In this document: piece after piece, positions 8,119-16,857 of the stretch
How the letters are laid out: every line of letters starts with the position of its first letter
Position numbering within the stretch: position 1 is the first letter of the stretch
Assembly: GCF_029024625.1 (NCBI RefSeq)
Contig: NZ_CP118953.1
Coordinates: forward strand, 434,001-498,000
DNA from: Staphylococcus chromogenes
GTDB lineage: Bacteria; Bacillota; Bacilli; Staphylococcales; Staphylococcaceae
Length of the DNA: 64,000 nucleotides
Direction: 5' to 3'
Program-made: the position numbers and the translations under genes
Notes under the pieces: model-generated
Databases searched by the model: none
Seen by the model: only the letters and a program-made list of their open reading frames with translations
Told to the model about the DNA's origin: nothing

Positions 8119-8547
8119 TTAAAGGTTACTGACATCAATTTCAACCGGTGCACCTTGTGTTTTAGAATCATGTAACAGTATCGTTTCAGGAATGATGCGC
8201 AAAACAACTAAATCAGGATCCTCTTTGGAATCGAAAAACGTTTTGTCTTGTGATTGCCACAATTCGTCGATGATTTCTTGAGATGTAACCAATTCGATTG
8301 TGCCTTCGATTTCAACGTAAGGTAAATTATTTTGTTCTTCATAACCTAATAAAACATGTGTTTTAGGGTTGTTTTTAAGTTCTTCAAATTTGCGAGATTG
8401 CTTACTTGTTTTTGTATAAAGTTCTAAACCATCATTATAAAAAATCATATAGCGACTGTTCGGTTGATCTTGGTAAGACGTTGATAAAACACCAATGCGT
8501 GATTGTGCAATGACTTCGTTTATTTTTTGAATGGCTTGTTGTTCCAT
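8119..8547 (-). CDS. Pyridoxamine 5'-phosphate oxidase-fold protein (general stress protein 26-like)
   Basis: A 142-residue split-barrel protein of the PNPOx-like family, which binds FMN or related flavins. Family features are the N-terminal IGVLSTSYQDQPNSRYMIF strand pair, LYTKTSKQSRKFEELKNNPKTHVLLGY in the middle, and the E-I-E-G-T-I-E-L strand. Small proteins of this type in Bacillus and Staphylococcus are often stress-induced, but the reaction is usually unknown. GAGGTGAT lies upstream of the ATG. It sits in line with the VOC gene downstream. Function beyond flavin-fold membership is not claimed. Confidence 0.78.
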   Translation of the reverse strand: MEQQAIQKINEVIAQSRIGVLSTSYQDQPNSRYMIFYNDGLELYTKTSKQSRKFEELKNNPKTHVLLGYEEQNNLPYVEIEGTIELVTSQEIIDELWQSQDKTFFDSKEDPDLVVLRIIPETILLHDSKTQGAPVEIDVSNL

Positions 8548-8620
8548 TTCATATCACCTCATTGTCTGTTTACCCTAGCCAAAGATAAAAAAACAATGCA
8601 GGGAAGTAGACTATTTTAAT

Positions 8621-8831
8621 TATTTGATTGTTCCATAAAGCCTCGCTTTTCTAGGCGCCTTACCTCTGCATGAAGACGTTACGAATGAAATGAGTTACGT
8701 ATTCAGTACACCTATGAACATACGTGAATAGCTAATCCATAGTTTAAGATTGAGCTAATCTCAATCTTAAAATGGATTTTCGGTTTCGGCTAGATGCCTC
8801 AGAAGTCTCGGCTTAGGAATCAATCAAATTT
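8621..8831. repeat. MITE-like dispersed repeat, copy 2 (about 211 bp)
   Basis: The second copy of the element at 1392-1690, occupying the 8548-8986 gap, in the same orientation. Its ends are TATTTGATTGTTCC and GGAATCAATCAAATT. It lacks the left-internal hairpin of copy 1 and instead has a perfect 11-bp hairpin, TTAAGATTGAG / CTCAATCTTAA with a 5-base loop, at 8744-8770. The right-hand block containing TAGATGCCTCAGAAGTCTCG is almost identical in the two copies. Confidence 0.7.
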
Positions 8832-8905
8832 ATTGTATTTGTTCATCAGTGCATATTATAAAACATAACTTATTGATTTTTTACCTAATTAATTATATTA
8901 AAAGA

Positions 8906-8941
8906 GCCATCAAAATTTATCTTTAGATAAATCTTGATGGC
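8906..8941 (-). terminator. Terminator hairpin of the repeated GCCATC..AAATTTAT family (copy 1)
   Basis: GCCATCAAAATTTATCT pairs with AGATAAATCTTGATGGC around a two-base gap with one wobble pair. It lies downstream of the minus-strand symporter gene. The same core recurs at five other gene ends in the window. Confidence 0.75.
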
Positions 8942-8986
8942 CTACTCACTTAAGATGAAATCCATAGTTCTAACTCTTAATCAAAA

Positions 8987-10378
8987 TTATGAATTAAATT
9001 GTTTTGTTGATGGTTTGAAGTAATCTTCTGTTTCTTGGCGAATAACTTTATATAAGAATAAAATACCGATTAAGTTTGGAATCATCATGAGTGCGTTCGC
9101 TGTATCTGCAAAAGCCCATACTAAACGTAAATCAGCGACAGTACCAATAAAGGTCGCAATGACATAAATCACAGCGTAAATCATCATGAGTTTGACACCA
9201 AATAAATATTCAAAACACTTCGCCCCGTAAACAAACCAGGCAATAATTGTTGAGAATCCAAAGAAAATAACCGATAACGAAACCACATATTCACCGACAA
9301 TCCCTAGTGAAGACGCAAAGGCTTGACTTGTCAGTGCACCGGCTTCAAGGCTTGGATCGTGTTTAACACCGGAGAGAAGACCTCCTGAAGGATCCCAAAA
9401 GCCCGTTACAAGTAAAACAAGAGCCGTCATTGTACAAACGATAATCGTAACGATAAAAGTACCAGTCATTGCGACAAGGGCTTGAATCACGGGGTGGCTC
9501 GTTTTCGCGTTACCAGATATTAAAGCCACCGTACCAAGACCTGCTTCGTTTGAGAAGATTCCTTTTGAAACGCCGTGTTGTAAAGCTTGCATCACCATAA
9601 TACCTGAGAATCCGCCAGCAGCAGAAACAGGTGTGAAGGCGTGTTCAAAAATTAAACCAAAGGCAGGTAAAATTTTGTCGTAATTAAGCACGATGATTAA
9701 AATAGAAGCACCAATATACAAAATGGCCATCATCGGTACAAAAAATCCTGCGACATCACTGATACGTTTAATCCCACCAAAGATGATGAAAGAAATCAAA
9801 ATGACTAATACAATCCCAGTGATAACGCCATTAACATTAAAGCTATTCGTCATTACGTCTGCAATTGTGTTAGATTGAACGCTATTACCAATACCTAGAG
9901 AAGCAAATGCGCCAAAAATAGCAAACGCAATGGCTAAAAATTTAAATTTTGGACCTAATCCTTTTTCTATGTAATACATGGGACCACTAATATATTCGCC
10001 AATTTGGTTTTTATCACGATATTTCATCGCAAGTAAAGCTTCGGCATATTTTGTCGTCATGCCAAGTAAACCGACGACCCACATCCAAAATACAGCACCA
10101 GGACCACCCAGCGTAACGGCTGTTGCCACACCTGCAATGTTCCCATTACCAATCATACCAGCGAGGGAAGTCATTAACGCTTTAAAGTTACTGATATCGC
10201 CTTCACTTTCATCGGTATCCTTTTTATTTGGGACGAATGCAAGTTTAAACGCATGGCCTAACTTGCTAAATTGTAAACCTTTCAGTACAAATGTTAAAAA
10301 TAACCCTGTACCCACTAATAAAATTAAACTCGGTGCACCCCATAAAACCGCATTAATTTTATTTAACACTTCTAACAC
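8987..10378 (-). CDS. Alanine/glycine:cation symporter (AGCS family)
   Basis: A 463-residue membrane protein with about 10-11 hydrophobic helices, of the AlsT/DagA/GlyP family that imports small amino acids with sodium or protons. Characteristic stretches are MIGNGNIAGVATAVTLGGPGAVFWMW near the N-terminus and GVSKGIFSNEAGLGTVALISGNAKTSHP in the middle. The start is placed at the GTG at 10378 because GGAGGGG stands 6 bases upstream; an ATG 15 bases earlier overlaps that ribosome-binding site. A perfect cre site lies 29 bp upstream, suggesting CcpA control. A family terminator hairpin follows. Alanine, glycine or glutamine could be the substrate. Confidence 0.85.
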   Translation of the reverse strand: MLEVLNKINAVLWGAPSLILLVGTGLFLTFVLKGLQFSKLGHAFKLAFVPNKKDTDESEGDISNFKALMTSLAGMIGNGNIAGVATAVTLGGPGAVFWMWVVGLLGMTTKYAEALLAMKYRDKNQIGEYISGPMYYIEKGLGPKFKFLAIAFAIFGAFASLGIGNSVQSNTIADVMTNSFNVNGVITGIVLVILISFIIFGGIKRISDVAGFFVPMMAILYIGASILIIVLNYDKILPAFGLIFEHAFTPVSAAGGFSGIMVMQALQHGVSKGIFSNEAGLGTVALISGNAKTSHPVIQALVAMTGTFIVTIIVCTMTALVLLVTGFWDPSGGLLSGVKHDPSLEAGALTSQAFASSLGIVGEYVVSLSVIFFGFSTIIAWFVYGAKCFEYLFGVKLMMIYAVIYVIATFIGTVADLRLVWAFADTANALMMIPNLIGILFLYKVIRQETEDYFKPSTKQFNS

Positions 10379-10406
10379 AAAAAACCCCTCCATTTGTCAT
10401 CGTTAA

Positions 10407-10421
10407 AGAAAACGCTTTCAT
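10407..10421 (-). promoter_or_regulatory. cre site upstream of the amino-acid symporter
   Basis: On the minus strand ATGAAAGCGTTTTCT matches the CcpA consensus WTGNAANCGNWNNCW at every position. Its place just upstream of the gene start suggests carbon catabolite repression. Confidence 0.72.
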
Positions 10422-10520
10422 TATTATAAGATAGTTGCTCGTTGCTGTAAATTCATATTTGATGATTTTAAGTCAATGCATTTCAAGTGCTACGGACATA
10501 TAAAAGGGGTGTGATTTCAC

Positions 10521-10619
10521 ATGTCGATAGGCTTGAAGGATGCTATTGATTTTCTTACGCTCTTTGACGCAAGAGATATCAATTTTAACTATGAGAAACC
10601 TCAAAATTCACATTACTAA
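10521..10619 (+). CDS. Possible 32-residue small protein
   Basis: A short frame with ATG start and TAA stop, encoding a mildly acidic peptide of 32 residues beginning MSIGLKDAIDFLTLF. AAAGGGG lies at 10503-10509, slightly further from the ATG than ideal. There is no membrane segment, no recognisable family and no clear promoter. It could be real, a remnant, or chance; it is listed because its neighbours leave the stretch otherwise empty. Confidence 0.25.
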   Translation: MSIGLKDAIDFLTLFDARDINFNYEKPQNSHY

Positions 10620-10736
10620 ATTTTACACTGATATGATAAAAATTGCCAATTATATTTTAAGAAAGAGAAAAATCACACTATAGCTTATAAAAGAGGGGAA
10701 TCATGGGGATGACAAAGTGTCCTCAAAAATTACAAA

Positions 10737-10772
10737 GCCATCCCAATTTATCTGAAAATAAATTGGGATGGC
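10737..10772 (-). terminator. Terminator hairpin of the GCCATC family (copy 2), after fbp
   Basis: GCCATCCCAATTTAT pairs perfectly over 15 bp with ATAAATTGGGATGGC around loop CTGAAA. It lies 14 bp past the fbp stop. Relative to the other copies, the CAA-to-CCC change in one arm is matched by a compensating change in the other. Confidence 0.8.
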
Positions 10773-10785
10773 TATTCTTATTAGA

Positions 10786-12744
10786 TTATTTTTTCATATA
10801 TCGATAGGCCATTAATGCTCTTAACATATCGATTTCTTTTTGGAGTTCCAGGCCTTTATTCGTATCGCGAATCAGTTTACGTTCTAATTCTTCATCAACG
10901 ACACGTCTTATAGAGTGCTCATCTTCTCCCGTTTTTAAAACAGTTTCTTTTGAGTTGAACTCCTGGTGCGCCACAAGTTGCATACCGAATGAATTGTACA
11001 GTAACGTATATCCTGCGATACCTGTCGTACTTTGATAGGCTTTAGAAAATCCACCATCAATTACAAGCATTTTGCCATTCGCTTTAATAGGATTTTCACC
11101 GTCACGTTCTTTGATAGGGGTATGTCCATTGATAATACGCCCTGTTTCAGGATCCATCTCAAATTCAGCTAACATTTTCTTAACCATTTCTTCATCTTCA
11201 CGAAGGTGATAGTAAGGGTTTTTGACTTCTTTATGTGTGGCTTTATCACTAATGAAATAACGTTCGAATGTCGTCATGGCACGTTTACCGAAAAGGGAAG
11301 AATATTTTCCTGTCCATAAATACCAAATTAAATCTGTCGATAAATCATCTTGCGTATCTAAGTCATTGTAGGCTTTGCGTACATGATATTCAAATTCATC
11401 AATCAATGCGCGTCCCGCATAATGTGTTCCTGCAATTTCCATGCCTTCCATGTTGCCATCCTCATCTACTGGAATACAACCATGGATTAATAAATTACCA
11501 TTGTAACGCAAGTAGAGATTGCCTTTTTTCATTAAGAAATCAATATGACGACGGAGTTTCTCAGATTCTTGGAAAGAGACGATTAATTTGTCCATGACTT
11601 CTCTTTCTTCTTCAAGTAAGGCCGTTGGGTTACGGGGATCAATCGTTTTAAAACATGTGTTTTCGAGTTGATATGTTTTACCCCCGATGTCTAAAGTATG
11701 GTTTTGGTAGTTCACACGGTCGAGTAGAAGTCGACTCGCCATCTCAAATTCTGGACGACGTTTAATAATGGGTCCTTCAAGTTTGAACTGAATCATCGCG
11801 ATTGCTTGATGTATTTTAGTGATTTGGAGTTGTTCTAATTCTGATGACGATTTTTCGGGATGCTTTTTAGGACGAAACGCTGGGTTATCGTCATAATATT
11901 TTTCAGCTAAGGTGAGCAAAGGACGTAAGTTAATCCCATAAGCATCTTCAATAATGTCTAAATTGTCATAACGTGCACAAATGCGCAATAAGTTCGCAAG
12001 ACAGACTTGTGAACCTGCATAAGCGCCCATCCATAAAACATCGTGATTCCCCCATTGGATATCGACAGAATGATAGTCAATTAAAGTATCCATAATTTTA
12101 TCAGGGTCTGGTCCACGGTCGTAAATATCTCCAACGACATGAAGATGATCTACAACAAGGCGCTGAATAGTATTAGATAAACTAATAATTAATTTATCGG
12201 CTTGATGCAGTTTAATAATTTGTCTAATGATGTTGTTGTAATAATCGTTTTTGTTATTGTACTTGTTACTTTTATAGAGTAGCTCTTCAATAATAAACAC
12301 GTATTGTTTAGGTAAAGCTTTACGTAATTTTGAACGTGTATATTTAGAAGATGTATATTTAATCAATTCAACAAGACGATGAATCGTGTCTTCATACCAC
12401 GAATCACGTTCTGATTTTGTATGGAAATCATTTTTAATTAATTTGATTTTGTCTTCGGGATAATACACCAAGGCTGTGAGTTGATTCATTTCGGCCACAG
12501 TTAAACGCTCGTTAAAAATATCATGAATTTTCGCTTGCACATTCCCAGAGCCGTTTCTTAACACGTGTTGAAAGGCATTAAATTCCCCGTGCAAATCACT
12601 CACAAAATGTTCCGTTCCTTTTGGTAATTCTAATATAGATTCAAGACTAATAATTTCGGTTGCTACTTTTTCTTCTGAATCAAATTTTTCAGCAAGTAAG
12701 TCTAAATATTGCTTTTTTAATTCAGATTCGTTAATCGATTGCAT
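10786..12744 (-). CDS. fbp: Fructose-1,6-bisphosphatase, class 3
   Basis: A 652-residue gluconeogenic enzyme hydrolysing fructose-1,6-bisphosphate to fructose-6-phosphate, of the large Firmicute class 3 type (S. aureus Fbp is of nearly identical length). Metallophosphatase motifs are visible: FVSDLHGE near residue 47, [15 protein letters not shown] near 203, [14 protein letters not shown] near 234, IHGC in the middle and INGHTP near 540. The start is the ATG at 12744, with AGAGGTG upstream; the TTG one codon earlier is less likely. The gene stands alone. A one-mismatch cre-like site at 12839-12853 may link it to CcpA. Confidence 0.95.
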   Translation of the reverse strand: MQSINESELKKQYLDLLAEKFDSEEKVATEIISLESILELPKGTEHFVSDLHGEFNAFQHVLRNGSGNVQAKIHDIFNERLTVAEMNQLTALVYYPEDKIKLIKNDFHTKSERDSWYEDTIHRLVELIKYTSSKYTRSKLRKALPKQYVFIIEELLYKSNKYNNKNDYYNNIIRQIIKLHQADKLIISLSNTIQRLVVDHLHVVGDIYDRGPDPDKIMDTLIDYHSVDIQWGNHDVLWMGAYAGSQVCLANLLRICARYDNLDIIEDAYGINLRPLLTLAEKYYDDNPAFRPKKHPEKSSSELEQLQITKIHQAIAMIQFKLEGPIIKRRPEFEMASRLLLDRVNYQNHTLDIGGKTYQLENTCFKTIDPRNPTALLEEEREVMDKLIVSFQESEKLRRHIDFLMKKGNLYLRYNGNLLIHGCIPVDEDGNMEGMEIAGTHYAGRALIDEFEYHVRKAYNDLDTQDDLSTDLIWYLWTGKYSSLFGKRAMTTFERYFISDKATHKEVKNPYYHLREDEEMVKKMLAEFEMDPETGRIINGHTPIKERDGENPIKANGKMLVIDGGFSKAYQSTTGIAGYTLLYNSFGMQLVAHQEFNSKETVLKTGEDEHSIRRVVDEELERKLIRDTNKGLELQKEIDMLRALMAYRYMKK

Positions 12745-12838
12745 CAATGTGTCACCTCTGCTTCAAGTTATGTCTGTAAATCATACAGTAAAAGATTCCC
12801 ATCTTTCTATGAATTGAATTGGATGTATGTATAAAAAA

Positions 12839-12853
12839 ATTAAGCGCTTCCAA
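12839..12853 (-). promoter_or_regulatory. Imperfect cre-like site upstream of fbp
   Basis: On the minus strand TTGGAAGCGCTTAAT fits WTGNAANCGNWNNCW except for A in place of the last conserved C. It lies about 95 bp upstream of the fbp start. Confidence 0.4.
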
Positions 12854-13009
12854 CTCTATTAAATCATATTTGTGTAGGAAATTGAATTCAGATTTCTTAC
12901 AATTTTGCTTTGCCATAAAAATCTCTTATTTGCAAATTATTTCACTTAGGTTTAGAATAAGACGGCAATAGTTAGTTAGGCTTACTAATTTTAGAAGGGG
13001 GGAATATGG

Positions 13010-14203
13010 ATGGCGCATTCTAAAACGCCACTTTTAACAAAAAGTTATGTAGTGAATTTTCTCATAAGTTTATTACTCTATTTAACGATGTATTTGCTTA
13101 TCGTTGTTATTACCCAATATACCGTCAATCAATATCATGTTTCTGACAGTTTGGCTGGATTAGTCATGGGATTATTTATCGTCGGTTCACTGTTAGGGCG
13201 GTTTATGATTGGCCGTTTTATTAATGTTATTGGACCTAAAAAGATTTTAGTCATTGGGTTAATCGCTTTTATATTAACGCAATGTCTTTATTTTTTTGAA
13301 GGGTCACTTATTTTCTTAATGGTGACACGCTTATTAAACGGCTTTGCCTTAGCGATCGCAACAACAGCGACAGGAACCATTGTCGCGTTAATCTCACCTG
13401 TTGACAGACGCGCTGAAGGTATCAGCTTATTTAGTCTGAGCCTTGTGGTAGGCGCTGCTGTTGGACCTTTTGTCGGTTTATTATTGTCACACATTTATCC
13501 GACGGTGGTGTTATTTGTACTTTGCGTCATTATCGCATTTATTGCGTTATTCATGTCTTTTACCTTACATATCGATTTTACGGTGGAACCCTTAAGGGCA
13601 GAGGACAAGCAATTTAAACTTTCACAATTTGTTTCTATTCCAGCTTTACCGATCGCGAGTGTCATTCTCGTTTGTGGTTTAGGTTATGCCTCGGTGTTAT
13701 CTTTTATTCAAATTTATGCGGAAACGCTAAATCTCGTTACAGTGGCAAGCTATTATTTCATCGCTTATGCCATTGCTTCAGTCATTACACGTCCTATCGT
13801 AGGGAAAATTATGGATCGTTATAATGAAAACAAAATCGCTTACCCTGCACTCATTTTGTTTTGTCTCAGCTTAATTACTTTAGCAGTGGTGACGACTTCA
13901 ACAGGATGGCTCTTACTCATTTCTGGCGCACTATTAGGTGTGGGATACGGTTCAATGACTGCTGTTTGTAATGTTGCAGCCATCAAAGTGTCCGACAAAG
14001 ACAAAATGGGGATTGCAACCTCTACGTTTTATATTGGTCTCGATTTTGGATTAGGATTTGGTCCATTTGCCTTAGGCTTTTTAACGTCGTCTGTAGGTTT
14101 CAGTAAAATGTATGCGGTGACTGCGTTTATTTTAGTACTTTGTATCGGGTTATATTGGATGGTTCATGGCCGTCATATTCAAGCACGGGGACAGGAAAAA
14201 TAA
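13010..14203 (+). CDS. MFS transporter (drug efflux-like)
   Basis: A 397-residue major facilitator protein with 12 predicted membrane helices. The N-terminal half has the family's loop motif in altered form, GSLLGRFMIGRFINVIGPKK, between helices 2 and 3, and the second half has the matching RPIVGKIMDRYNENK. The general look is of a 12-helix drug:proton antiporter such as YfkF or YttB, but the substrate cannot be assigned. The ATG at 13010 follows a run of six G at 7 bases. A short inverted repeat, TTAGT-N7-ACTAA (12972-12988), lies just upstream and could be an operator. Transcribed singly. Confidence 0.8.
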   Translation: MAHSKTPLLTKSYVVNFLISLLLYLTMYLLIVVITQYTVNQYHVSDSLAGLVMGLFIVGSLLGRFMIGRFINVIGPKKILVIGLIAFILTQCLYFFEGSLIFLMVTRLLNGFALAIATTATGTIVALISPVDRRAEGISLFSLSLVVGAAVGPFVGLLLSHIYPTVVLFVLCVIIAFIALFMSFTLHIDFTVEPLRAEDKQFKLSQFVSIPALPIASVILVCGLGYASVLSFIQIYAETLNLVTVASYYFIAYAIASVITRPIVGKIMDRYNENKIAYPALILFCLSLITLAVVTTSTGWLLLISGALLGVGYGSMTAVCNVAAIKVSDKDKMGIATSTFYIGLDFGLGFGPFALGFLTSSVGFSKMYAVTAFILVLCIGLYWMVHGRHIQARGQEK

Positions 14204-14338
14204 ACATCAAATTGATTTGCTATTAAAGTATCCATGAGTTCTATAGACGTGTTAATTCATGATTTTTCAGATGAATGGTTTTTGAATATAATTTTTTAGA
14301 CTTTTTCAAATTTGTTCATAAAATATTCAAATTTTTTA

Positions 14339-14353
14339 TTGTAACCGCTTTCT
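14339..14353 (+). promoter_or_regulatory. cre site upstream of the glucarate-type transporter
   Basis: TTGTAACCGCTTTCT matches the CcpA consensus at all positions. It lies 70 bp upstream of the gene start, as expected for catabolite repression of a sugar-acid transporter. Confidence 0.75.
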
Positions 14354-14423
14354 TCATGTGGTATATTCAAAAAGCTAACTGAAAAGGTCATCTGATGACC
14401 TAATGAAAAAGAGGGGGCAAATC

Positions 14424-15710
14424 ATGAATCAACAACGTGAAAAAAGAACTAAAGTTCGTTGGATGTTTGCAGGAATGTTTTTCTTAATTGGGGTTATTGC
14501 TTATATGGACCGTGCGAATATTTCATATATTGCAACGCCGATGATGGAGGATTTGAATTTATCAAAAACACAATTCTCCTTACTTGCAACATTCTTCTCA
14601 TTGGGATATGCATTAATGCAAGTTCCGTCTGGATTTTTAGCAGAAAAATTTGGACCTAAGAGAATGTTATCCATTGCATTAGTATGGTGGAGTGCATTTA
14701 CCATTTTAACAGGGGTCATCAAAAATCATGGTGTCCTTTTTGCAGCACGTTTCTTATTTGGTGTTGGGGAAGCACCAATGTATCCATCAAACGCAGTATT
14801 TAATACATTTTGGTTTACTAAAACAGAAAAAGGACGTGCCTCAAGTGCATTATTAGCAGGTTCTTATTTTGGTCCTGTACTTGCGCCATTTATTACTGTA
14901 GCGATCTATAATACATTTGGTTGGCAAGCTGTATTTTTCATCTTTGGGGCTGTCGGATTTGTAATTGCGATTCTTTGGGCAATTATAGCGAAAGATTTAC
15001 CAGAACATCACAAAATGGTTAATGAAGCTGAAAAACTTTATATCATGGAAAACCGTGATGTGGTGGAAACTGAAAAGTCAGTGGCACCATGGGGACGTTT
15101 CTTCGCAAGATTTAGTTTCTATGCGATTGCAGCACAATATTTTGTCGTTCAGTTTGTGATCACTTTATTCTTAATTTGGTATCCAACATACCTAATTGAA
15201 ACGTACAAGATTGATACAATGACGATGAGTAAACTCGCTGGTATTCCTTGGTTACTCATGTTTATTTTAATCATGGTTGGTGGCGCAATTTCAGATAAAA
15301 TTTTAAGCACAGGCAAATCAAGATTTATTGCTCGTGCGACGATTGCCATTTTAGGCTTTGTCGTCTTCGGTATTTCTTTAGTCTTTGCAGTGTATGCCGA
15401 GTCATTAGCGATGAACATTTTCTGGATGTCACTTTGTTTAGCAGGTGTAGGTCTTTCTATGGTTATGAGCTGGGCTTCAGCGACAGACATCGGGCGTAAC
15501 TTCTCAGGATCTGTTTCAGGTTGGATGAACCTTTGGGGGAATGTCGGTGCAATGGTAAGTCCACTTGTAGCTGCAGTCTTAGCTGAACGTATTGGATGGA
15601 CATCAACGTTATTATCTATGCTTGTATTAGTCGTTTTAGCCATTGTGTTATGGTTCTTCGTTAGACCAGACCATCCTTTAGTAAAAGACGAATCTGAAAA
15701 AGCAGTATAA
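14424..15710 (+). CDS. gudP: MFS sugar-acid (glucarate/galactarate-type) transporter
   Basis: A 428-residue MFS permease of the anion:cation symporter group, like GudP/GarP. Twelve hydrophobic helices are visible. Typical segments are IAYMDRANISYIATPMMEDL, SLGYALMQVPSGFLAEKFGPKR and RFLFGVGEAPMYPSNAVF, which are close to the glucarate transporter family in sequence. It should import sugar acids with protons. The ATG at 14424 is preceded by GAGGGGG at good spacing; an upstream ATG at 14403 is less likely. No catabolic enzymes for glucarate are adjacent, so the true substrate is uncertain. A perfect cre site upstream indicates CcpA control. Confidence 0.75.
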   Translation: MNQQREKRTKVRWMFAGMFFLIGVIAYMDRANISYIATPMMEDLNLSKTQFSLLATFFSLGYALMQVPSGFLAEKFGPKRMLSIALVWWSAFTILTGVIKNHGVLFAARFLFGVGEAPMYPSNAVFNTFWFTKTEKGRASSALLAGSYFGPVLAPFITVAIYNTFGWQAVFFIFGAVGFVIAILWAIIAKDLPEHHKMVNEAEKLYIMENRDVVETEKSVAPWGRFFARFSFYAIAAQYFVVQFVITLFLIWYPTYLIETYKIDTMTMSKLAGIPWLLMFILIMVGGAISDKILSTGKSRFIARATIAILGFVVFGISLVFAVYAESLAMNIFWMSLCLAGVGLSMVMSWASATDIGRNFSGSVSGWMNLWGNVGAMVSPLVAAVLAERIGWTSTLLSMLVLVVLAIVLWFFVRPDHPLVKDESEKAV

Positions 15711-15775
15711 TGAATTAAGTGAAAATATAATAGATGCACAAATATAGGGGACATCGCTTTCCCTATAGAGAGAAA

Positions 15776-15811
15776 GCCATCAAAATTTATCTGAACATAA
15801 ATTTTGATGGC
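15776..15811 (+). terminator. Terminator hairpin of the GCCATC family (copy 3), after gudP
   Basis: GCCATCAAAATTTAT pairs perfectly over 15 bp with ATAAATTTTGATGGC around loop CTGAAC, followed by T-rich sequence. Confidence 0.8.
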
Positions 15812-15944
15812 TATTTTATTTTTTTAAGGTGTTCGAACACTACGCACAGAATTCCGAAAGGGTTTTAATGTAAAAAAGACATCTCTTTATAATAGAATAA
15901 TATTGGTCAGCCAACCTATATTAAATCCACGAGGAGATGCCATA

Positions 15945-16040
15945 ATGGCTAAAGACATGGATAGAGTAGTACATATAAAATAAAATTGTAAGTCTCTCTT
16001 ATTTAACTTAGGAGCGTTAGGTAATTTAGGTGGAAATTAA
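15945..16040 (+). pseudogene. Possible short peptide gene interrupted by one in-frame stop
   Basis: An ATG with GAGGAG 8 bases upstream and a TATAAT-like hexamer about 50 bp before it opens the frame MAKDMDRVVHIK-stop. After the TAA at codon 13 the same frame continues NCKSLLFNLGALGNLGGN before a second TAA. The strong translation signals followed by a readable glycine-rich tail look like a small gene of about 31 residues broken by a nonsense change (CAA to TAA would restore it). Family is unknown; it may also be a real 12-residue peptide or chance. Confidence 0.3.
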
Positions 16041-16179
16041 AAAAATTCCGACATCATTTAAGTGCGCTATATTAGAGAAAAGAGGATAAAAATGTTGATG
16101 TCGCAAATCTTTATTTGATTTGTTTTCTCATTTAATATGGTAAAATATAAGCAATACTTTTTAGAAAGGCGTTCGATGT

Positions 16180-16779
16180 ATGAAACGATTATCACGAATT
16201 TTAATGCCATTATTAGGTGTCATTTTAATACTTGGTGGATTATACTTAGTTTTTCGTCCTCAAGTGGATGCATTTTTTACAAAACAAGAAAATAACAATA
16301 AAATTGAAGAATACCAAGCTTCTCAGAATAAAAGTTCATTTCAAAACACAAACATCTCTAAGGATAAGTCTAAAGTGGTAGGGGTGTTAAGCGTACCTTC
16401 AGTCGATATTAAAGAGCCTGTCTATCCAGGACCTGCCACACCTGAACAATTGGACCGAGGCGTGAGTTTTGCTGAGGAAAATGAATCTTTGAAAGATCAA
16501 AACATTTCGCTTGCAGGCCATACAGATTACTCCATGAACTATCAATTTACGAAGTTACATGGGGCAAAAAAAGGGGATGAAGTCACGCTCAAAGTCGGCA
16601 AAGAGACACGTAAATATAAAATCACCTCTATTAAAGATGTCGATCCTTATGCCGTTCAAGTGTTGGATGAGATGAATAAAGATAAACAACAACTCACATT
16701 AATTACGTGTGATGATTATGATGAAAAAACAGGAAAATGGTTAACACGTAGTATTTACGTCGCAGAGGAAGTAGCTTAA
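16180..16779 (+). CDS. srtA: Class A sortase
   Basis: A 199-residue membrane-anchored transpeptidase that cuts LPXTG proteins between Thr and Gly and joins them to peptidoglycan lipid II. The N-terminal helix at about residues 7-28 is the uncleaved signal-anchor. The catalytic His is in LAGHTDYSMNYQF near 113, the Cys in TLITCDDYDEKTG near 176, and the Arg in LTRSIYVAEE near 189. KEPVYPGPATPEQL and GVSFAEENESL are nearly the S. aureus sequence. An LPNTG substrate is encoded in the same window at 47.0 kb. AGAAAGG lies upstream of the ATG. Transcribed singly with its own terminator. Confidence 0.95.
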   Translation: MKRLSRILMPLLGVILILGGLYLVFRPQVDAFFTKQENNNKIEEYQASQNKSSFQNTNISKDKSKVVGVLSVPSVDIKEPVYPGPATPEQLDRGVSFAEENESLKDQNISLAGHTDYSMNYQFTKLHGAKKGDEVTLKVGKETRKYKITSIKDVDPYAVQVLDEMNKDKQQLTLITCDDYDEKTGKWLTRSIYVAEEVA

Positions 16780-16787
16780 TCAAAGAG

Positions 16788-16824
16788 ACGAACCGACTCT
16801 AAATCGAGTCAGGTTCGTTTTTTT
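16788..16824 (+). terminator. Terminator after srtA
   Basis: ACGAACC-GACTC pairs with GAGTC-GGTTCGT, followed by a run of T. Confidence 0.88.
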
Positions 16825-16857
16825 CTGTGCTATAGTAGAGAAAAGGAGAGGATCTTC

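Larger units (their letters stand above)
10422..10785. other. Intergenic stretch between symporter and fbp with one possible tiny gene
   Basis: No annotated-size gene is present. One 32-codon frame, 10521-10619 on the plus strand (starting MSIGLKDAIDFL), follows AAAGGGG with an 11-base gap. The remainder is AT-rich, and the fbp terminator hairpin lies at its right end. Confidence 0.4.
15711..16179. other. Intergenic stretch between gudP and srtA
   Basis: Holds a GCCATC-family terminator (15776-15811), a TATAAT-like hexamer at 15888-15893, and a short reading frame with an in-frame stop at 15945-16040. Nothing else recognisable was seen. Confidence 0.5.

Noticed and set aside
12972..12988. 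TTAGT-N7-ACTAA inverted repeat before the MFS gene at 13010 as an operator
   Set aside because: Only five bases per arm, and no known regulator consensus was matched, so it is not listed as a feature.
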